From the NCBI GenBank assembly GCA_028875185.1, contig JAPPFH010000068.1:1-64000 (forward strand): a stretch of 64,000 bases of DNA, in the 5' to 3' direction. Each line of letters begins with the position of its first letter. Within the stretch, counting starts at the first letter, position 1. Origin of the DNA: Chloroflexota bacterium. GTDB taxonomy: Bacteria; Chloroflexota; Anaerolineae; Aggregatilineales; Phototrophicaceae. Below are positions 1-9,824 of this stretch, one piece after another. The notes beneath the pieces are model-generated. The model saw nothing but the letters and a program-made list of their open reading frames with translations. It searched no databases and was not told the DNA's origin. Position numbers and translations under genes: made by a program.

Positions 1-56
1 GGGGGGATGGGGTGTAATCGGCGAGGCAGCTTAGCCCAGTACCGGACAAGCCTTAC
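1..56. repeat. Truncated interspersed repeat at window edge
   Basis: A G-rich start (GGGGGGATGGGG) like family B is followed at 38-56 by a 19-bp stretch that recurs inverted at 28703-28721. The left boundary lies outside the window, so its extent is unknown. Confidence 0.5.
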
Positions 57-62
57 CGATGA

Positions 63-1097
63 CTAAACGCCTTCCAGCCCCAAGCCCTCCGCGCAGGTTG
101 TGATCTCGCGCCAGGTCGCCGCCGGCAGGTTGATGCCATTCGCCAGCCGCTCCCGCCGATTGCGCGCTTCGACTTCGCCGGGGTAGAGCACCTCGCCATC
201 CAGCGGATCGGTCTTCACGAAATCAATGATTGCGTCGACTTGACCGCGGAATACATCCAGCGCGCCAAAACGCGAGATATCGATCATCAATATCACCGTG
301 CCCCAGCGGTCTTCCAGCGGCGGTTCTTTGTCGGACGGCAGCGATGCCATCAGCGTGAAGAAGCCGACCATCATCGCCAGGGCATATCCTTTATGCCCCA
401 CGTGCGGCAAGCCCATCGGCCGCAGCGCGCCGCCCTTCGCCAGCTGCGTCGGATCAGACGTTGGCTGCCAATCGGCATCGACGATCCACTCACCCGGCAG
501 CTGCTCGCCTTTGTCCACCGCCACCATCACTTTGCCCGCGGCCGATATCGAGGTGGCGAAGTCGAGCAGGATTGTGCCGTAGGTTTCGCTCGGGAAGCCC
601 ATCGCGATCGGGTTGGCGCCGATTTTGCGCCCGGTGCCACCCAGCGGCACGACAATCGAGCGCGGTCCGCCGAGGCAGCCATCCCAGATCATCGAAGCCA
701 TGCCGGCTTCCGCGCCCATCTCGGCGTAGGCGCCCAGGCGCCCGGTATGCCCCTCGTGGTACATCGAGACCAAGCCGATTCCTTGATCACGCGCTTTCGA
801 GATCGCCAGCTCGGTTGCCCCTTTGGCGATCACCTGGCCGAAGGTCCAGTTGCCGCAGATCTGAGCCATAGAAGCCGTCTCTTCGATGATGTCCGGCTCG
901 GCTGTCGGGTGCAATTCGCCTTTTTCGATTGAGCGCGCGTAGTAGGGCGCGCGGATGACACCGTGTGAATCGTGCCCCGCCAGGTTGGCGTCGACCAAAT
1001 GCGCGGCGACGGTGCCGGCGTAATCCGCCCGCGCGCCGGCGGCTCTCAAGATTCGGGCGATGTAGTCGCTTAGTTGCTTCGCTTGCATGATTGGCAT
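63..1097 (-). CDS. Ldh family oxidoreductase (malate/L-lactate dehydrogenase type)
   Basis: 344 residues, the normal length for the malate/L-sulfolactate/ureidoglycolate dehydrogenase family, which is unrelated to classical lactate dehydrogenase. The N-terminal helical part carries the DSHGV motif, followed by the glycine-rich NAD(P)-binding part (GANPIAMGFPS, HKGYALAMMV). The enzyme is expected to be a cytosolic NAD(P)-dependent oxidoreductase of 2-hydroxy acids; the substrate cannot be told from sequence. The ATG at 1097 has AGGA about six bases upstream. It is the last of a run of minus-strand genes but is separated from its neighbour by 140 bases, so it may be transcribed alone. Confidence 0.88.
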   Translation of the reverse strand: MPIMQAKQLSDYIARILRAAGARADYAGTVAAHLVDANLAGHDSHGVIRAPYYARSIEKGELHPTAEPDIIEETASMAQICGNWTFGQVIAKGATELAISKARDQGIGLVSMYHEGHTGRLGAYAEMGAEAGMASMIWDGCLGGPRSIVVPLGGTGRKIGANPIAMGFPSETYGTILLDFATSISAAGKVMVAVDKGEQLPGEWIVDADWQPTSDPTQLAKGGALRPMGLPHVGHKGYALAMMVGFFTLMASLPSDKEPPLEDRWGTVILMIDISRFGALDVFRGQVDAIIDFVKTDPLDGEVLYPGEVEARNRRERLANGINLPAATWREITTCAEGLGLEGV

Positions 1098-1237
1098 TCG
1101 TAGTCCTTTTCACTGTCCGGGCGATTTACACGCAAAGGGCGTCCCCCATGTCTCGCGCTTATGAGTCTGAGCCAAAAGAGCGAAGCGCCGCAGTCATATC
1201 GCTGCTCTTGGCGGGGATTATCGTCTTAGAATAGCGA

Positions 1238-3082
1238 TTATTCCTCCAATTTGGACTCCTGATTCAGCCCGTAGTATATCAATTGTTGCCCGGTTAAGGG
1301 CGCAACTCGGTACGAGGAAGGCGTTTCATCCAGCCTCCAAAGTCGACGGCGAGGAAAGGCTTTTTCATTTACAGCCGCATCCCCCGCATCGCGCAGCCTG
1401 ATAATCTCTTGATGGGTGGACTCCCAAATTTCCGCGTCCCGTTGAAAATGGCTAATCCGTTGCCCCTGTCCAATGATCATGCCAATCGCAATAGTTATGA
1501 CAATGAGAAGGCAGAATGTCCGAATCCATTTGAGCCAGGCTGCATTGGAATTGGTCAATAGGTTTGCGCGCTGCATGAAGGCGCCAAGCGTGAGGCCGCA
1601 CATCAGCCCCGAAGACATTTGCAAGATAGTCACCGCGGCAAGTATACGATCAATAATGAAGCCAGCTCCCCATAAGGCGGCGCCGATTATCGCTGCCAAG
1701 ACAATCGCTGTGCTGAACGTAACAAATGCAGTAGCCAATAGTTGATCGTGCAAGCGTGGCTCGGCGGCCGGTTTCAGCTGGCTCGCAAGCATGATAAGCA
1801 GAGCCGCCGATGTTACAAACAGGTAGGTCTCAGCCTTGTAATTGGGGTTGCGAATCTGCGACAGGGCGAACAGCAGGCAGACCGCCAGCAATGCGCAGCC
1901 GCTATAGATCATCAAGCCTTGCCTGCTGTTCAGCATGCGATCGAGGAATTTCCGCTGCCAAAGCAGCGCTGTCATGACAAGGATCGTCAACAGATTGAGC
2001 AAGATTACTAGCAAGAAGGCATAACTGAATCGACCGAATACCTGCGGATTATCACTTTGATGCGACCACAGAAGCGGGACGAAGACGAGCTGGATCAGCA
2101 ATCCGAGACCAATTGCCGAACGGTTCGCCCGAAATGTCCGCCGACTCGCATCGCCTTTGTCTCCGCTGCTGCCTGTTAATGCGGAAAACAGACCGGCGGC
2201 CGCTAAAAGCATGAACCCGGCAAAGCTTGCTCGTTTTCCTAGATACTGAGCGGTCGCGTCCAGCGTCCGCGTGAGTAGCAGGGGCAAGTCTCGCAGGGGC
2301 TGCATAGTGAAGCTGTTCGTCTCTGGCAGCGAGCCGCGAAACGCGAGCCCCGGGGCGCTCAATTGCGTTGCGAGACCAACTGCCGTCCCAAATACTGCCG
2401 CAATGGCGAGTATGAGATAAGTCTTGCGCTTCGGGCTCTCAAGGAAACCAGCGACGCAAACAAAGATGAGCGTCGCAAATGTGAGCTGGGCAACCAGATA
2501 CATCTCGCCAAAGCCGGCGTTGATGAAGGTATAAACGCCGACGGCTATCGCCGCCGTCAAATGCTGAAAGCCGCCGCGCAGCCGCCGCCCCGTCTCCACC
2601 GCCATAGCAATGCCGAGTAGCAGCAGCAGAGCGGGAAAGGTGTATTCCACCGTCGCCGAGAACCAGTAGAATAACTGCCCTGAGTAGAATCCATTGATTG
2701 CCGCCGCGACCGTCAGCGAAGCGAGAGCGATGGCGATTGCCCGGCGATGCGCCTGGATTCGCAGATGAGCCAAAAGCGCGCTGCTCAGCCAAGCGAAGCC
2801 GGCTCCCGCGGCAACGATGATGAAGAGCGGGAATAGGGCTGGCAATGCTGTGTCCAGAGGCGCCAGCAGGCCAATCACAAAGTTGTTGCTGTATTCGCCG
2901 GACCAGATTTCTCGCCAATGAAGCATCAATTGCCAGGGGCCAATCTCCTGCCCAACTTTTATAACCAAATAATCGTCCGCCAGCATCCGGCTGAACTGAC
3001 CCAGATAGGCGAAAAGCAGCATCGGCGTAAGCGACAGCAGCGCCAGAAGCGGGACCGCGCATCGTTTGCAAAGATTGATCAC
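1238..3082 (-). CDS. DUF6056-like polytopic membrane protein
   Basis: 614 residues with about a dozen hydrophobic segments and an early ADDYL motif after the first membrane helix, followed by a lumenal-type loop. This layout resembles the DUF6056 family and, more distantly, GT-C glycosyltransferases with an acidic pair in the first outer loop. A sugar- or lipid-modifying role at the envelope is inference only. The start is GTG at 3082, supported by GGAG seven bases upstream. The C-terminal 80 residues are soluble. No adjacent polysaccharide cluster is present. Confidence 0.65.
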   Translation of the reverse strand: MINLCKRCAVPLLALLSLTPMLLFAYLGQFSRMLADDYLVIKVGQEIGPWQLMLHWREIWSGEYSNNFVIGLLAPLDTALPALFPLFIIVAAGAGFAWLSSALLAHLRIQAHRRAIAIALASLTVAAAINGFYSGQLFYWFSATVEYTFPALLLLLGIAMAVETGRRLRGGFQHLTAAIAVGVYTFINAGFGEMYLVAQLTFATLIFVCVAGFLESPKRKTYLILAIAAVFGTAVGLATQLSAPGLAFRGSLPETNSFTMQPLRDLPLLLTRTLDATAQYLGKRASFAGFMLLAAAGLFSALTGSSGDKGDASRRTFRANRSAIGLGLLIQLVFVPLLWSHQSDNPQVFGRFSYAFLLVILLNLLTILVMTALLWQRKFLDRMLNSRQGLMIYSGCALLAVCLLFALSQIRNPNYKAETYLFVTSAALLIMLASQLKPAAEPRLHDQLLATAFVTFSTAIVLAAIIGAALWGAGFIIDRILAAVTILQMSSGLMCGLTLGAFMQRANLLTNSNAAWLKWIRTFCLLIVITIAIGMIIGQGQRISHFQRDAEIWESTHQEIIRLRDAGDAAVNEKAFPRRRLWRLDETPSSYRVAPLTGQQLIYYGLNQESKLEE

Positions 3083-3158
3083 GCCCTATCTCCGTATTCA
3101 TTGTGGCGCTGCAAAGTTGAAATACTGAACACAGACTGCGCTCGGCTTTGTTTAATGC

Positions 3159-4520
3159 CTATAGCCCCGTCACATCGACGAACCAGCGCTCGAGCGCCGC
3201 TTCCATAGCCGCGACCTTCCGCGGATGCCGCGCTGCCAGATCGTTCCGCTCAAAGGGATCATCGGCGATATTGAAGAGCAGCGCCGGCGGCGGATCCGGT
3301 ATGCTTTGCGATACTTCCGGCTCGCGCGCGATATCGACATAATTTTCGGGCGCGTACTTGACGGCATGGTCGTGCGCGGTATCTTGCGGGCGGACCTCCA
3401 TCGCTTCCTTGATGAGCGGACGCAGCAGCTTCCAGTCGCCATCGCGCATGGCGGCATTGCAAGCGCTGACGGGCGCATAGCGATTCCATTGCCAGAAACG
3501 CTGCGGATAAACGCCGCCGCTCTCGCCGCGCAGCACTGGCGTGACATCGACACCGTCAATGGCGAGTTCAGCCGGCATATCCACCCCAGCCAGGTTCAGC
3601 AGCGTGGGGAACCAATCGGTGAAATGCGTCATATCGCTGCTTCGCCTGCCGCCATCCAGCCCATCGGCCCAGCGCATGATCAGCGGTACGCGGATGCCGC
3701 CTTCGTAGGTATTGCCCTTGCCGCCGTTGAAGCCGTAATTGAAGCGCCGCTGCGAAAAGCCATTCCAATCGCCCAGCGCCGGTCCATTATCGCTTGTGAA
3801 AATGAGGATCGTATTATCGGCGATGCCGAGCGCTCCCAGCTTTTCGTTGATGCGCCCGATGCCCGCGTCCATCACTTCGATCATGGCGTATAACAGGCTG
3901 ACGCCGAGGCTGAAGCCCTTCTCGACATATTTCCGCGCGATATCGTCGGGCGCTTCCAGCGGGAAATGAGGCGCGTTATATGCCAGCTGCAAGAAGAAGG
4001 GCGCGCCTTGATGACGCTCAATGAAGTCGATGGCGGCATCGCTGAAAACATCGGTCAGGTAGCGGTCTTTTTCACCGTATTCGATGGCGCCATTGCGATC
4101 CAGCCGATAACGATAGTAGGGATTCCAGCCGCCCTGAAAGCCGACGAATTCCTGGAAGCCGCGCGACCGCGGGTGAAAGCGCCGGTCGAGCGCGCCATTA
4201 TGCCACTTGCCGATCAAGCCCGTCGCGTAACCGGCGCCTCCCAATACATCAGCCATTGTTGTTTCATCAAGGCGCAATCGGTCGAGCCCGCGCGCTTCCA
4301 GCGTGTCGATGCTGCCGGTGCGCTGCGCATAGCGGCCTGTCATCAAAGCCGCTCGCGCCGGTGCGCATACTGGCGCCGCCGAATAATGCTGCGTCAAGAC
4401 GATGCCTTCGTCCACTAAGGCGTCAAGCGCAGGCGTGCAGGAAATCTGATCGTTGAAAATGCCGAAGTCGCCGTAACCCATGTCATCGGCGATGATGAGA
4501 ATGATATTCGGTTTGCTCAT
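3159..4520 (-). CDS. Sulfatase (arylsulfatase-like)
   Basis: 453 residues of the alkaline phosphatase/sulfatase superfamily. The N-terminus has the metal-binding DD pair (residues 12-13), and CAPARAALMTGRY places Cys52 in the C-x-P-x-R signature where a formylglycine-generating enzyme would modify it. TSDNG and KWHNG further support the family. It should hydrolyse sulfate esters of an organic compound. There is no signal peptide, so it is probably cytosolic. The ATG overlaps the stop of the upstream FHA gene (ATGA), implying translational coupling. No maturase gene is in the window. Confidence 0.9.
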   Translation of the reverse strand: MSKPNIILIIADDMGYGDFGIFNDQISCTPALDALVDEGIVLTQHYSAAPVCAPARAALMTGRYAQRTGSIDTLEARGLDRLRLDETTMADVLGGAGYATGLIGKWHNGALDRRFHPRSRGFQEFVGFQGGWNPYYRYRLDRNGAIEYGEKDRYLTDVFSDAAIDFIERHQGAPFFLQLAYNAPHFPLEAPDDIARKYVEKGFSLGVSLLYAMIEVMDAGIGRINEKLGALGIADNTILIFTSDNGPALGDWNGFSQRRFNYGFNGGKGNTYEGGIRVPLIMRWADGLDGGRRSSDMTHFTDWFPTLLNLAGVDMPAELAIDGVDVTPVLRGESGGVYPQRFWQWNRYAPVSACNAAMRDGDWKLLRPLIKEAMEVRPQDTAHDHAVKYAPENYVDIAREPEVSQSIPDPPPALLFNIADDPFERNDLAARHPRKVAAMEAALERWFVDVTGL

Positions 4521-5242
4521 GCTTGCCCGTTCTTTTGCTTTTGTCCGTTGGCTGGCTGTATGGGAAAACCAGTTTGGAATACGGTCAAGGTGCCGCCGAA
4601 CATGATGCGGTCGCCATCGCGCAGCAAATGCGCTTTGCCGCCGGCGATCGGCTGGCTGTTGACCGATGTGCCATTGATGCTGCCGAGGTCAAATAGTTTC
4701 CAACCCTGGTCTTCTTTCGTCAGAAAGGCGTGGGGCCGCGATACGGTTGGGTCTTGCAAGGCGATCTCCCAATTCGCGCTCGGCGTGGAGCGGCCGATGT
4801 ACAGCTCTTCTTTGAGCAGAGCGAAGATTTGACCGCGCTGCGGTCCCCGTGTGATGCGCAGGCTGGCGCGGTCGCCGCTGACGGCGGAAACGCGCTCGGC
4901 GACGTCTTGCGGCGCTTCGTCATTGACGGCGCGCAGCTTGAGCACGGAGACGAACAGATGCAACTCATCGCCGATGGCGAGCGGATTCATGCCGTAAATC
5001 TGTACGCCGTTGACGAAGGTGCCATTGGCGCTGCCGACATCATCGACCGTGAAGGCGCCGTCCTTGCAAGCGACGATCGCGTGCTCGCGCGAGACGTGAC
5101 CTTCGGCAATCTGAATGTCATTGTTTGCCGAACGTCCGATTTTGATGCTGTCGCCTTCGTGCAAAGGGTGTTCGTTTGTGCTACCGCTGAAGGGATCCAA
5201 CCAGACCAGCTTCGCCAGTGGCTCCCTCTGATTCTCGATCAT
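4517..5242 (-). CDS. Protein with two FHA domains
   Basis: 241 residues from the ATG at 5242. Two forkhead-associated domains are visible: the first contains IKIGRS, SREHA and NGTFVNG, the second YIGRS, SRPHA and NGTSVNS. FHA domains bind phosphothreonine peptides, so this is probably a cytosolic adaptor in Ser/Thr kinase signalling. There is no catalytic domain or membrane segment. An upstream in-frame start at 5287 would add 15 residues, but the ATG at 5242 begins nearer the folded part and has a GGG-rich stretch upstream. The gene is coupled to the sulfatase by a four-base overlap, an unusual pairing. Confidence 0.85.
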   Translation of the reverse strand: MIENQREPLAKLVWLDPFSGSTNEHPLHEGDSIKIGRSANNDIQIAEGHVSREHAIVACKDGAFTVDDVGSANGTFVNGVQIYGMNPLAIGDELHLFVSVLKLRAVNDEAPQDVAERVSAVSGDRASLRITRGPQRGQIFALLKEELYIGRSTPSANWEIALQDPTVSRPHAFLTKEDQGWKLFDLGSINGTSVNSQPIAGGKAHLLRDGDRIMFGGTLTVFQTGFPIQPANGQKQKNGQA

Positions 5243-5399
5243 TGCCCTGACCCTGAACCACGCTTTTGCCTGCCACAATTGTAGCACAGGCTTGCGTTGG
5301 CGCGCTGTCGCAGGGGCGGTTCAGAAGGTAGCTTCACAATGTTTGCGGGGACGGCGCGTTGGGTCAGCGAACTAGGGGATGTATCGAACGGACCTGCCT

Positions 5400-6926
5400 C
5401 TACCCCCCAATAATCTCAACCGCGTCCGCGCCCAGCGCGATCAGCACACCCTGGGCGATCAAGCCATCGCCGCTGCGCGCGATCCGATCTTCCGGCAAAC
5501 CCATCAGCGCGGCGAGATATTTCGCCGTCCGGTTGTAGCGGCCGTATTCGCGGATTTCCGTCAACATTCGCCCATTGGTCACGTCATTGCCGATGTCATC
5601 CACGCGCACGCCCTTGGCGACCAGCCAATCGCGCGTGTCGCCCGCCAAGCCGATCACATTCGTCCCGTTGTAAACGTAAATCAGCGGGTTCTCTTCATCG
5701 GCGCGCGCTTTCATTTCGGCAAGCGTCAACTGCGACTGCGCATAAAAGGTCTCTTGAATGAGATCGCGGATGGCGACGAAGTTCGGATATAAGACTTGAT
5801 CGCCACCCGGGCTCAAACCCGGATAGGCGTAAAACTTGTCGATCACGCGATAGCGGATATCTTCGCGCTCGATCTCGCTCATCAGGTTGCCGAGGGCGAC
5901 GATCTCATTGAGTTCCAAATTCGTCCGATAGTTCCCTTGCAGCGCATCCCATAAGGTGAATGCTTGCGATATGAAGTTGATGATGCCGCCGGCGTTCAAC
6001 ACCTCAGCCCGCACCGCGTCCAGCGCCTGCTGCTGTCGCCTCGCGCGATCGAAATCGCCGTTCTCCGTGGCGCGGGTGCGCGCGTACTGCAGCAAGGTCT
6101 CGGCATCCATTCGTTGTTCGCCGGGCTCGAATTGCACATGAATCGTCCCATAATGATCATCGGGATAATCCGGATCGTCAATCCATTCGGTGACCGTCAG
6201 CGGGACGCCATTCGGCGCAAGTATGTCCACGATTGTGGTGAAGACATCGAAGTTGACCAGAAGATATTTGTCCACGCGCACGCCGAAATTCGCCGCCACC
6301 GTCTCCATCGCCAGCGCCGGTCCGCCGCCGCCGGGATAAGCGCTGCCATCGCCGATAAAATTGGCTGTGTTGATGCGTCCCGGCTCAAAGCCGGGAATAT
6401 CCACCCAAAGGTCGCGCGGCAGCGACAAGACACCCACGGTTTTGCGCGCCGGATTGACGCTCACAAGCATCATTGTGTCGGTGCGGAAAGGTCCGGGATC
6501 ATCGGTGGCGCTGCGCTGGTCGATGCCGAGCAAGAGGATTTGAATCTGGCGCGGGTCGGTGACGCGGGGCAAATCGGCGTCTGGCGCCAAAGTCGGGACT
6601 GGCGACGGCGGCACGGTCGTCGCCGTTGGGCGGCTAGAGACCGCCGCATTTTCTGGGGTGCGCGTTGGCGGGGGAGCTGTCGGCAACGCGGTGGTTAGCG
6701 GCGTCAGCATGATCATTGGCGCGTCCGGCTCGGCGTGCCCGCTATCGCAGTCACCGCTGATGGCGCAGCGCAAGGTCAACAGCGGATCATCAACCGACAA
6801 ACCGGCGGCGTTCAAGTCGACCACGGTTTGCTGCGCCAGGCTGAAACCCGTCAGCGAGCATAAGCCGGTCGCCGCGAAGAATGCGAACAAGAGCATCAGA
6901 GCCGCCAGGCAGCCGGAAACGCGCAC
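5400..6926 (-). CDS. LytR-CpsA-Psr (LCP) family protein with LytR_C domain
   Basis: 508 residues: an N-terminal membrane anchor, a Pro/Thr-rich linker (about residues 70-130), an LCP catalytic domain (LLLGIDQR, RTDTMML, SLPRDLWVDIPG, RINTAN; about 150-330) and a C-terminal LytR_C domain (YVYNGTNVIGLA onward; about 415-500). LCP proteins transfer undecaprenyl-linked polymers to the cell wall outside the membrane. The start is GTG at 6926 with GGAGG just upstream. Together with the VanW and CAP-LysM genes it points to a wall with attached glycopolymers. Confidence 0.92.
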   Translation of the reverse strand: MRVSGCLAALMLLFAFFAATGLCSLTGFSLAQQTVVDLNAAGLSVDDPLLTLRCAISGDCDSGHAEPDAPMIMLTPLTTALPTAPPPTRTPENAAVSSRPTATTVPPSPVPTLAPDADLPRVTDPRQIQILLLGIDQRSATDDPGPFRTDTMMLVSVNPARKTVGVLSLPRDLWVDIPGFEPGRINTANFIGDGSAYPGGGGPALAMETVAANFGVRVDKYLLVNFDVFTTIVDILAPNGVPLTVTEWIDDPDYPDDHYGTIHVQFEPGEQRMDAETLLQYARTRATENGDFDRARRQQQALDAVRAEVLNAGGIINFISQAFTLWDALQGNYRTNLELNEIVALGNLMSEIEREDIRYRVIDKFYAYPGLSPGGDQVLYPNFVAIRDLIQETFYAQSQLTLAEMKARADEENPLIYVYNGTNVIGLAGDTRDWLVAKGVRVDDIGNDVTNGRMLTEIREYGRYNRTAKYLAALMGLPEDRIARSGDGLIAQGVLIALGADAVEIIGG

Positions 6927-7025
6927 GAAGGCCTCCGTTACTCCGCTATGTCATCGCGCCAAACAGTCGCGCATTATAGCATGGGCGTCCACTGATGCCG
7001 CCCTACGTCTTTGCTACGGCTAGGA

Positions 7026-7568
7026 TCAGCGCAGGCTATTGACATAGCGCGCCGCATCGGGCACATGAACCGGCAGGTGACGATACAGCGGACGCGGCGG
7101 CAGCGCCATGATGCCTTCGATCATGCCGCCCAGGTCGGTTACTTCCGCCATTGGGAACGAGGGCGCGCCCCGCCAATCGGCAGCGGACATGGCGCCAATC
7201 TCCCGCTCGAGCGCTTCACTCACCGCCCGATACTCGTCCAACTGCTCGGCCAGGCTTAGACTGGCGCGGTCGGCGATGCCGCCATAATGTATCTCGCGGC
7301 CGCGCTGTGGATCGCGTACCGCTTCGATCGCCCAATGCTGGCGATCTCTTCGCCATTCGCTAATCGCCTCTTCCGTATAGAATTCGTAACAAATGAGATG
7401 CGCCAGCAAGTCTTTGAATGAGCATTCCTGATCATAATACATGCCATGCTGAATGGTGCCGCGGCGCGTCATTTCTTCATCGGTCAGTTCGTCTATCAGC
7501 GCCGCCACCGCCTGATGTTCGATCTTTAGCAGGCGCAGGGCTTCCTCACGCTCAACTGTCGCTCGCAT
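7026..7568 (-). CDS. DinB/DfsB-like four-helix bundle protein
   Basis: 180 residues from ATG 7568, which has GGAG eight bases upstream. An upstream extension to 7721 would read through a hairpin repeat and is rejected. The sequence is helical with a conserved His in the helix DLLAHLICYEFYTEEAI, as in the DinB/YfiT and ClbS/DfsB superfamily of putative metal-dependent proteins related to thiol transferases. The function is unknown, but the family often acts in stress or thiol chemistry. Confidence 0.7.
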   Translation of the reverse strand: MRATVEREEALRLLKIEHQAVAALIDELTDEEMTRRGTIQHGMYYDQECSFKDLLAHLICYEFYTEEAISEWRRDRQHWAIEAVRDPQRGREIHYGGIADRASLSLAEQLDEYRAVSEALEREIGAMSAADWRGAPSFPMAEVTDLGGMIEGIMALPPRPLYRHLPVHVPDAARYVNSLR

Positions 7569-7662
7569 AGCGTCGCTCCAAATCATTTTCAGTAATGAAT
7601 CAGTGTACTCGAATCCGCCATTGCTATCGAGCCTGGCCCGTCGCCCAGGCCGCGCCGACGAT

Positions 7663-7736
7663 TGTAGGGGCGATTCTGTGAATCGCCCAATGTTATGATC
7701 GTGAATTTTAGGGTGACACACAGTGTCGCCCCTACA
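7663..7736. repeat. Family C hairpin element with inverted ends
   Basis: Starts TGTAGGGGCGA and ends with the inverse TCGCCCCTACA. Each arm is itself a small palindrome (CGATTCTGTGAATCG on the left). It lies between the DinB-like gene and gatC. There is no coding content. Confidence 0.8.
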
Positions 7737-7889
7737 GATTCCGAAGAATGAGAGTTTCTTCCTTTTTCATGATTTACTTGGTACTGCTTCCGTGTCTCTG
7801 TGGTGAAATAATGCGCATACTCCAGCCTGTCAAGCGCGCGCCAACGACGCTACACTTCAATGACTGCGAATTGCCGCTCAGGAGCCGCC

Positions 7890-8189
7890 ATGGCTGAAAC
7901 CCATCTCTCCGCCAAAGACGTCCGCGCCATTGCCGATCTGGCGCGCCTGGAACTGAGCGATGACGATGTCGCGCTATATCAGCGTCAGCTCTCCGCCATT
8001 CTCGATTACTTCCAAAAGCTGGAAGAACTCGATACCTCGCATATTGACCCGACATCCTCGGTTTTGCCCTTGACCAATGTCATGCGCGCCGATGAAGCCG
8101 GCGAGGCGCTGTCGGTTGATGAGGCCATCGACAACGCGCCTGACAGCGACGGCGAGCAGTTCCGCGTCCGCGCCGTGCTTGACAGCTAG
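7890..8189 (+). CDS. gatC: Asp-tRNA(Asn)/Glu-tRNA(Gln) amidotransferase subunit C
   Basis: 99 residues from ATG 7890, with GGAG at 7881-7884. The pattern LSAKDVRAIADLARLEL at the start and the tail motif DGEQFRVRAVL match GatC, the small subunit that ties GatA to GatB for transamidation of mischarged Glu-tRNA(Gln) and Asp-tRNA(Asn). gatA and gatB are not in the window. The next gene follows after 18 bases, so co-transcription with the nitrilase is likely, though no functional link is obvious. Confidence 0.9.
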   Translation: MAETHLSAKDVRAIADLARLELSDDDVALYQRQLSAILDYFQKLEELDTSHIDPTSSVLPLTNVMRADEAGEALSVDEAIDNAPDSDGEQFRVRAVLDS

Positions 8190-8207
8190 CGCGAGCTGCC
8201 CCGCCAA

Positions 8208-9146
8208 GTGTCCGCTCCCGTCCGCGTCGCCCTGATTCAGGCTCGCCCCGTTTATTATGATCTGGCAAGAACCATTGAGGCAGCCCGCTCGCTGATCAGC
8301 GAAGCGGCGGGGCGAGGCGCGCAGCTGGCTGCATTCCCAGAGACCTTCTTCCCCGGTTATCCCGCCTGGCTCGATTGCGCAGTAGATTACGCTCGCTGGG
8401 ATCATCCGCCGACCAAGCAGCTTTACGCTCGGCTCGTCGCCAACAGTTTGGCGGTCGACAGCCCCGAGATGCGGCAGCTGCGCGAAATGGCGCGGGAGCA
8501 TCATATCGCGCTCGCGCTCGGAATCAACGAGCGGGTTTCAAGCGGGCGCGGCAATCGCAGCCTTTACAACAGCATCATCATCATCGATGCCGATGGCGCA
8601 ATTCTAAATCACCACCGCAAGCTGCGCCCCACCTACACCGAGCAGTTGGTCTGGGCGCAAGGTGATGGCGCCGGCTTAAGCGCGGTCGATACCGCCGCGG
8701 GCCGCGTTGGCGCCTTGATCTGTTGGGAGCACTGGATGCCCCAGGCCCGCCAGGCATTGCACATCAGTGGCGAGTCTATCCACATCGCCATGTGGCCCGC
8801 CGTCAAAGAGACGCATCAAATCGCCAGCCGCCATTACGCCTTTGAAGGACGGTCCTTCGTTCTCGCCGTCGGCAGCATCATGCCCGCCGCTGACTTTCCT
8901 GCTGAGCTTGACCTGGCGGGCGATCTGCGTGATAAGCCCGAAGCCACCCTGCTGAACGGCGGCAGCGCCGTCATCGGACCCGATGGCAATTACCTGGTTG
9001 AGCCGGTCTACGGCGAGGAGACCATCCTCTACGCCGACCTTGATCTGACGCGAATCGCCGAAGAACAGATGGCGCTCGATGTCACCGGCGGCTACGCCCG
9101 AGACGACATTTTCAGCTTCGAGGTGAATCGTCGGCGTTCGAAATAG
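8208..9146 (+). CDS. Nitrilase-family carbon-nitrogen hydrolase
   Basis: 312 residues. The Glu-Lys-Cys triad is visible: Glu45 in FPETFFPGYP, Lys138 in HHRKLRPTYTE and Cys172 in ALICWEHWMP. The CWEHWMP context and the later SRHYAFEGR segment fit true nitrilases, which convert nitriles to carboxylic acids and ammonia, rather than amidases. The start is GTG at 8208, 18 bases after gatC. Cytosolic. The substrate is not predictable. Confidence 0.88.
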   Translation: MSAPVRVALIQARPVYYDLARTIEAARSLISEAAGRGAQLAAFPETFFPGYPAWLDCAVDYARWDHPPTKQLYARLVANSLAVDSPEMRQLREMAREHHIALALGINERVSSGRGNRSLYNSIIIIDADGAILNHHRKLRPTYTEQLVWAQGDGAGLSAVDTAAGRVGALICWEHWMPQARQALHISGESIHIAMWPAVKETHQIASRHYAFEGRSFVLAVGSIMPAADFPAELDLAGDLRDKPEATLLNGGSAVIGPDGNYLVEPVYGEETILYADLDLTRIAEEQMALDVTGGYARDDIFSFEVNRRRSK

Positions 9147-9149
9147 CTT

Positions 9150-9180
9150 GGTAGGGGCCATTCTGTGATTCGCCCACTTA
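9150..9180. repeat. Degenerate family C hairpin
   Basis: A single arm (GTAGGGGCCATTCTGTG, then ATTCGCCC) just after the nitrilase stop. The rest of the gap up to 9444 shows only a weak promoter-like pair, TTGAAC at 9242 and TAACAT at 9265, spaced 17 bases. Confidence 0.55.
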
Positions 9181-9444
9181 CAGCCGCAACTCAATCGCCC
9201 AACTCCGCGTACATGGATTGAGCATTATTTCTCATCATGCTTTGAACTTGCGTGGCTCGCGTGATAACATAAGACGTGATTTCAAAGTGGCGATCACAAT
9301 ACGCCGACGGACGGTACAATGCGAAACGTTAGAATTTCATGTTGCACATGGGAAGTACGCATAGAAAAGCATTAACCTGTGCGCCGATATGTGTGCGTAG
9401 CCGGTCGTGGTGGACGTAATGGAGATTTATATCGGAGTGTTGCG

Positions 9445-9822
9445 ATGAGAGTTTTAATGATTGCAACGTTGCTACTTTTGTGTGGTTGTGAGCTGGTCGA
9501 GATGCCGGAAAGGGCGCCTCGGGATGGCAGATCATGGCTGGGCGCGGCATATGGGAACTTCGCCAGCGCTTTTCTACGCGAGGCGATCGGGACCGAGGAC
9601 TATGGTGACAACGACCTATATGACCAGGTTATTGACGCCATCGAAAATGATCTTGCGTTTCGACAGCTCAACAATCTTGTTGCCAGCAAAGGATTGGTGG
9701 TTCTGACTCAAGAGGAATCTGCCCCTCTGTTTGGGAAACTCTCCGATAGCGGATACAACGTTCTCGTTGCCGCATTTAACGCCTTTAACAAATTTTGGGA
9801 TCCCACGCTGGCGGAGGAGTAG
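9445..9822 (+). CDS. Small putative lipoprotein, unrecognised
   Basis: 125 residues from ATG 9445, with GGAG at 9434. The N-terminus is a short lipoprotein signal peptide ending LLLLCGC, where the second Cys could be lipidated. The mature part is acidic and helical, with no motif I recognise. An in-frame upstream ATG (9379) would put 22 polar residues before the signal and is less likely. It directly precedes a decayed reading frame, so the pair may once have been an operon. Confidence 0.6.
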   Translation: MRVLMIATLLLLCGCELVEMPERAPRDGRSWLGAAYGNFASAFLREAIGTEDYGDNDLYDQVIDAIENDLAFRQLNNLVASKGLVVLTQEESAPLFGKLSDSGYNVLVAAFNAFNKFWDPTLAEE

Positions 9823-9824
9823 AC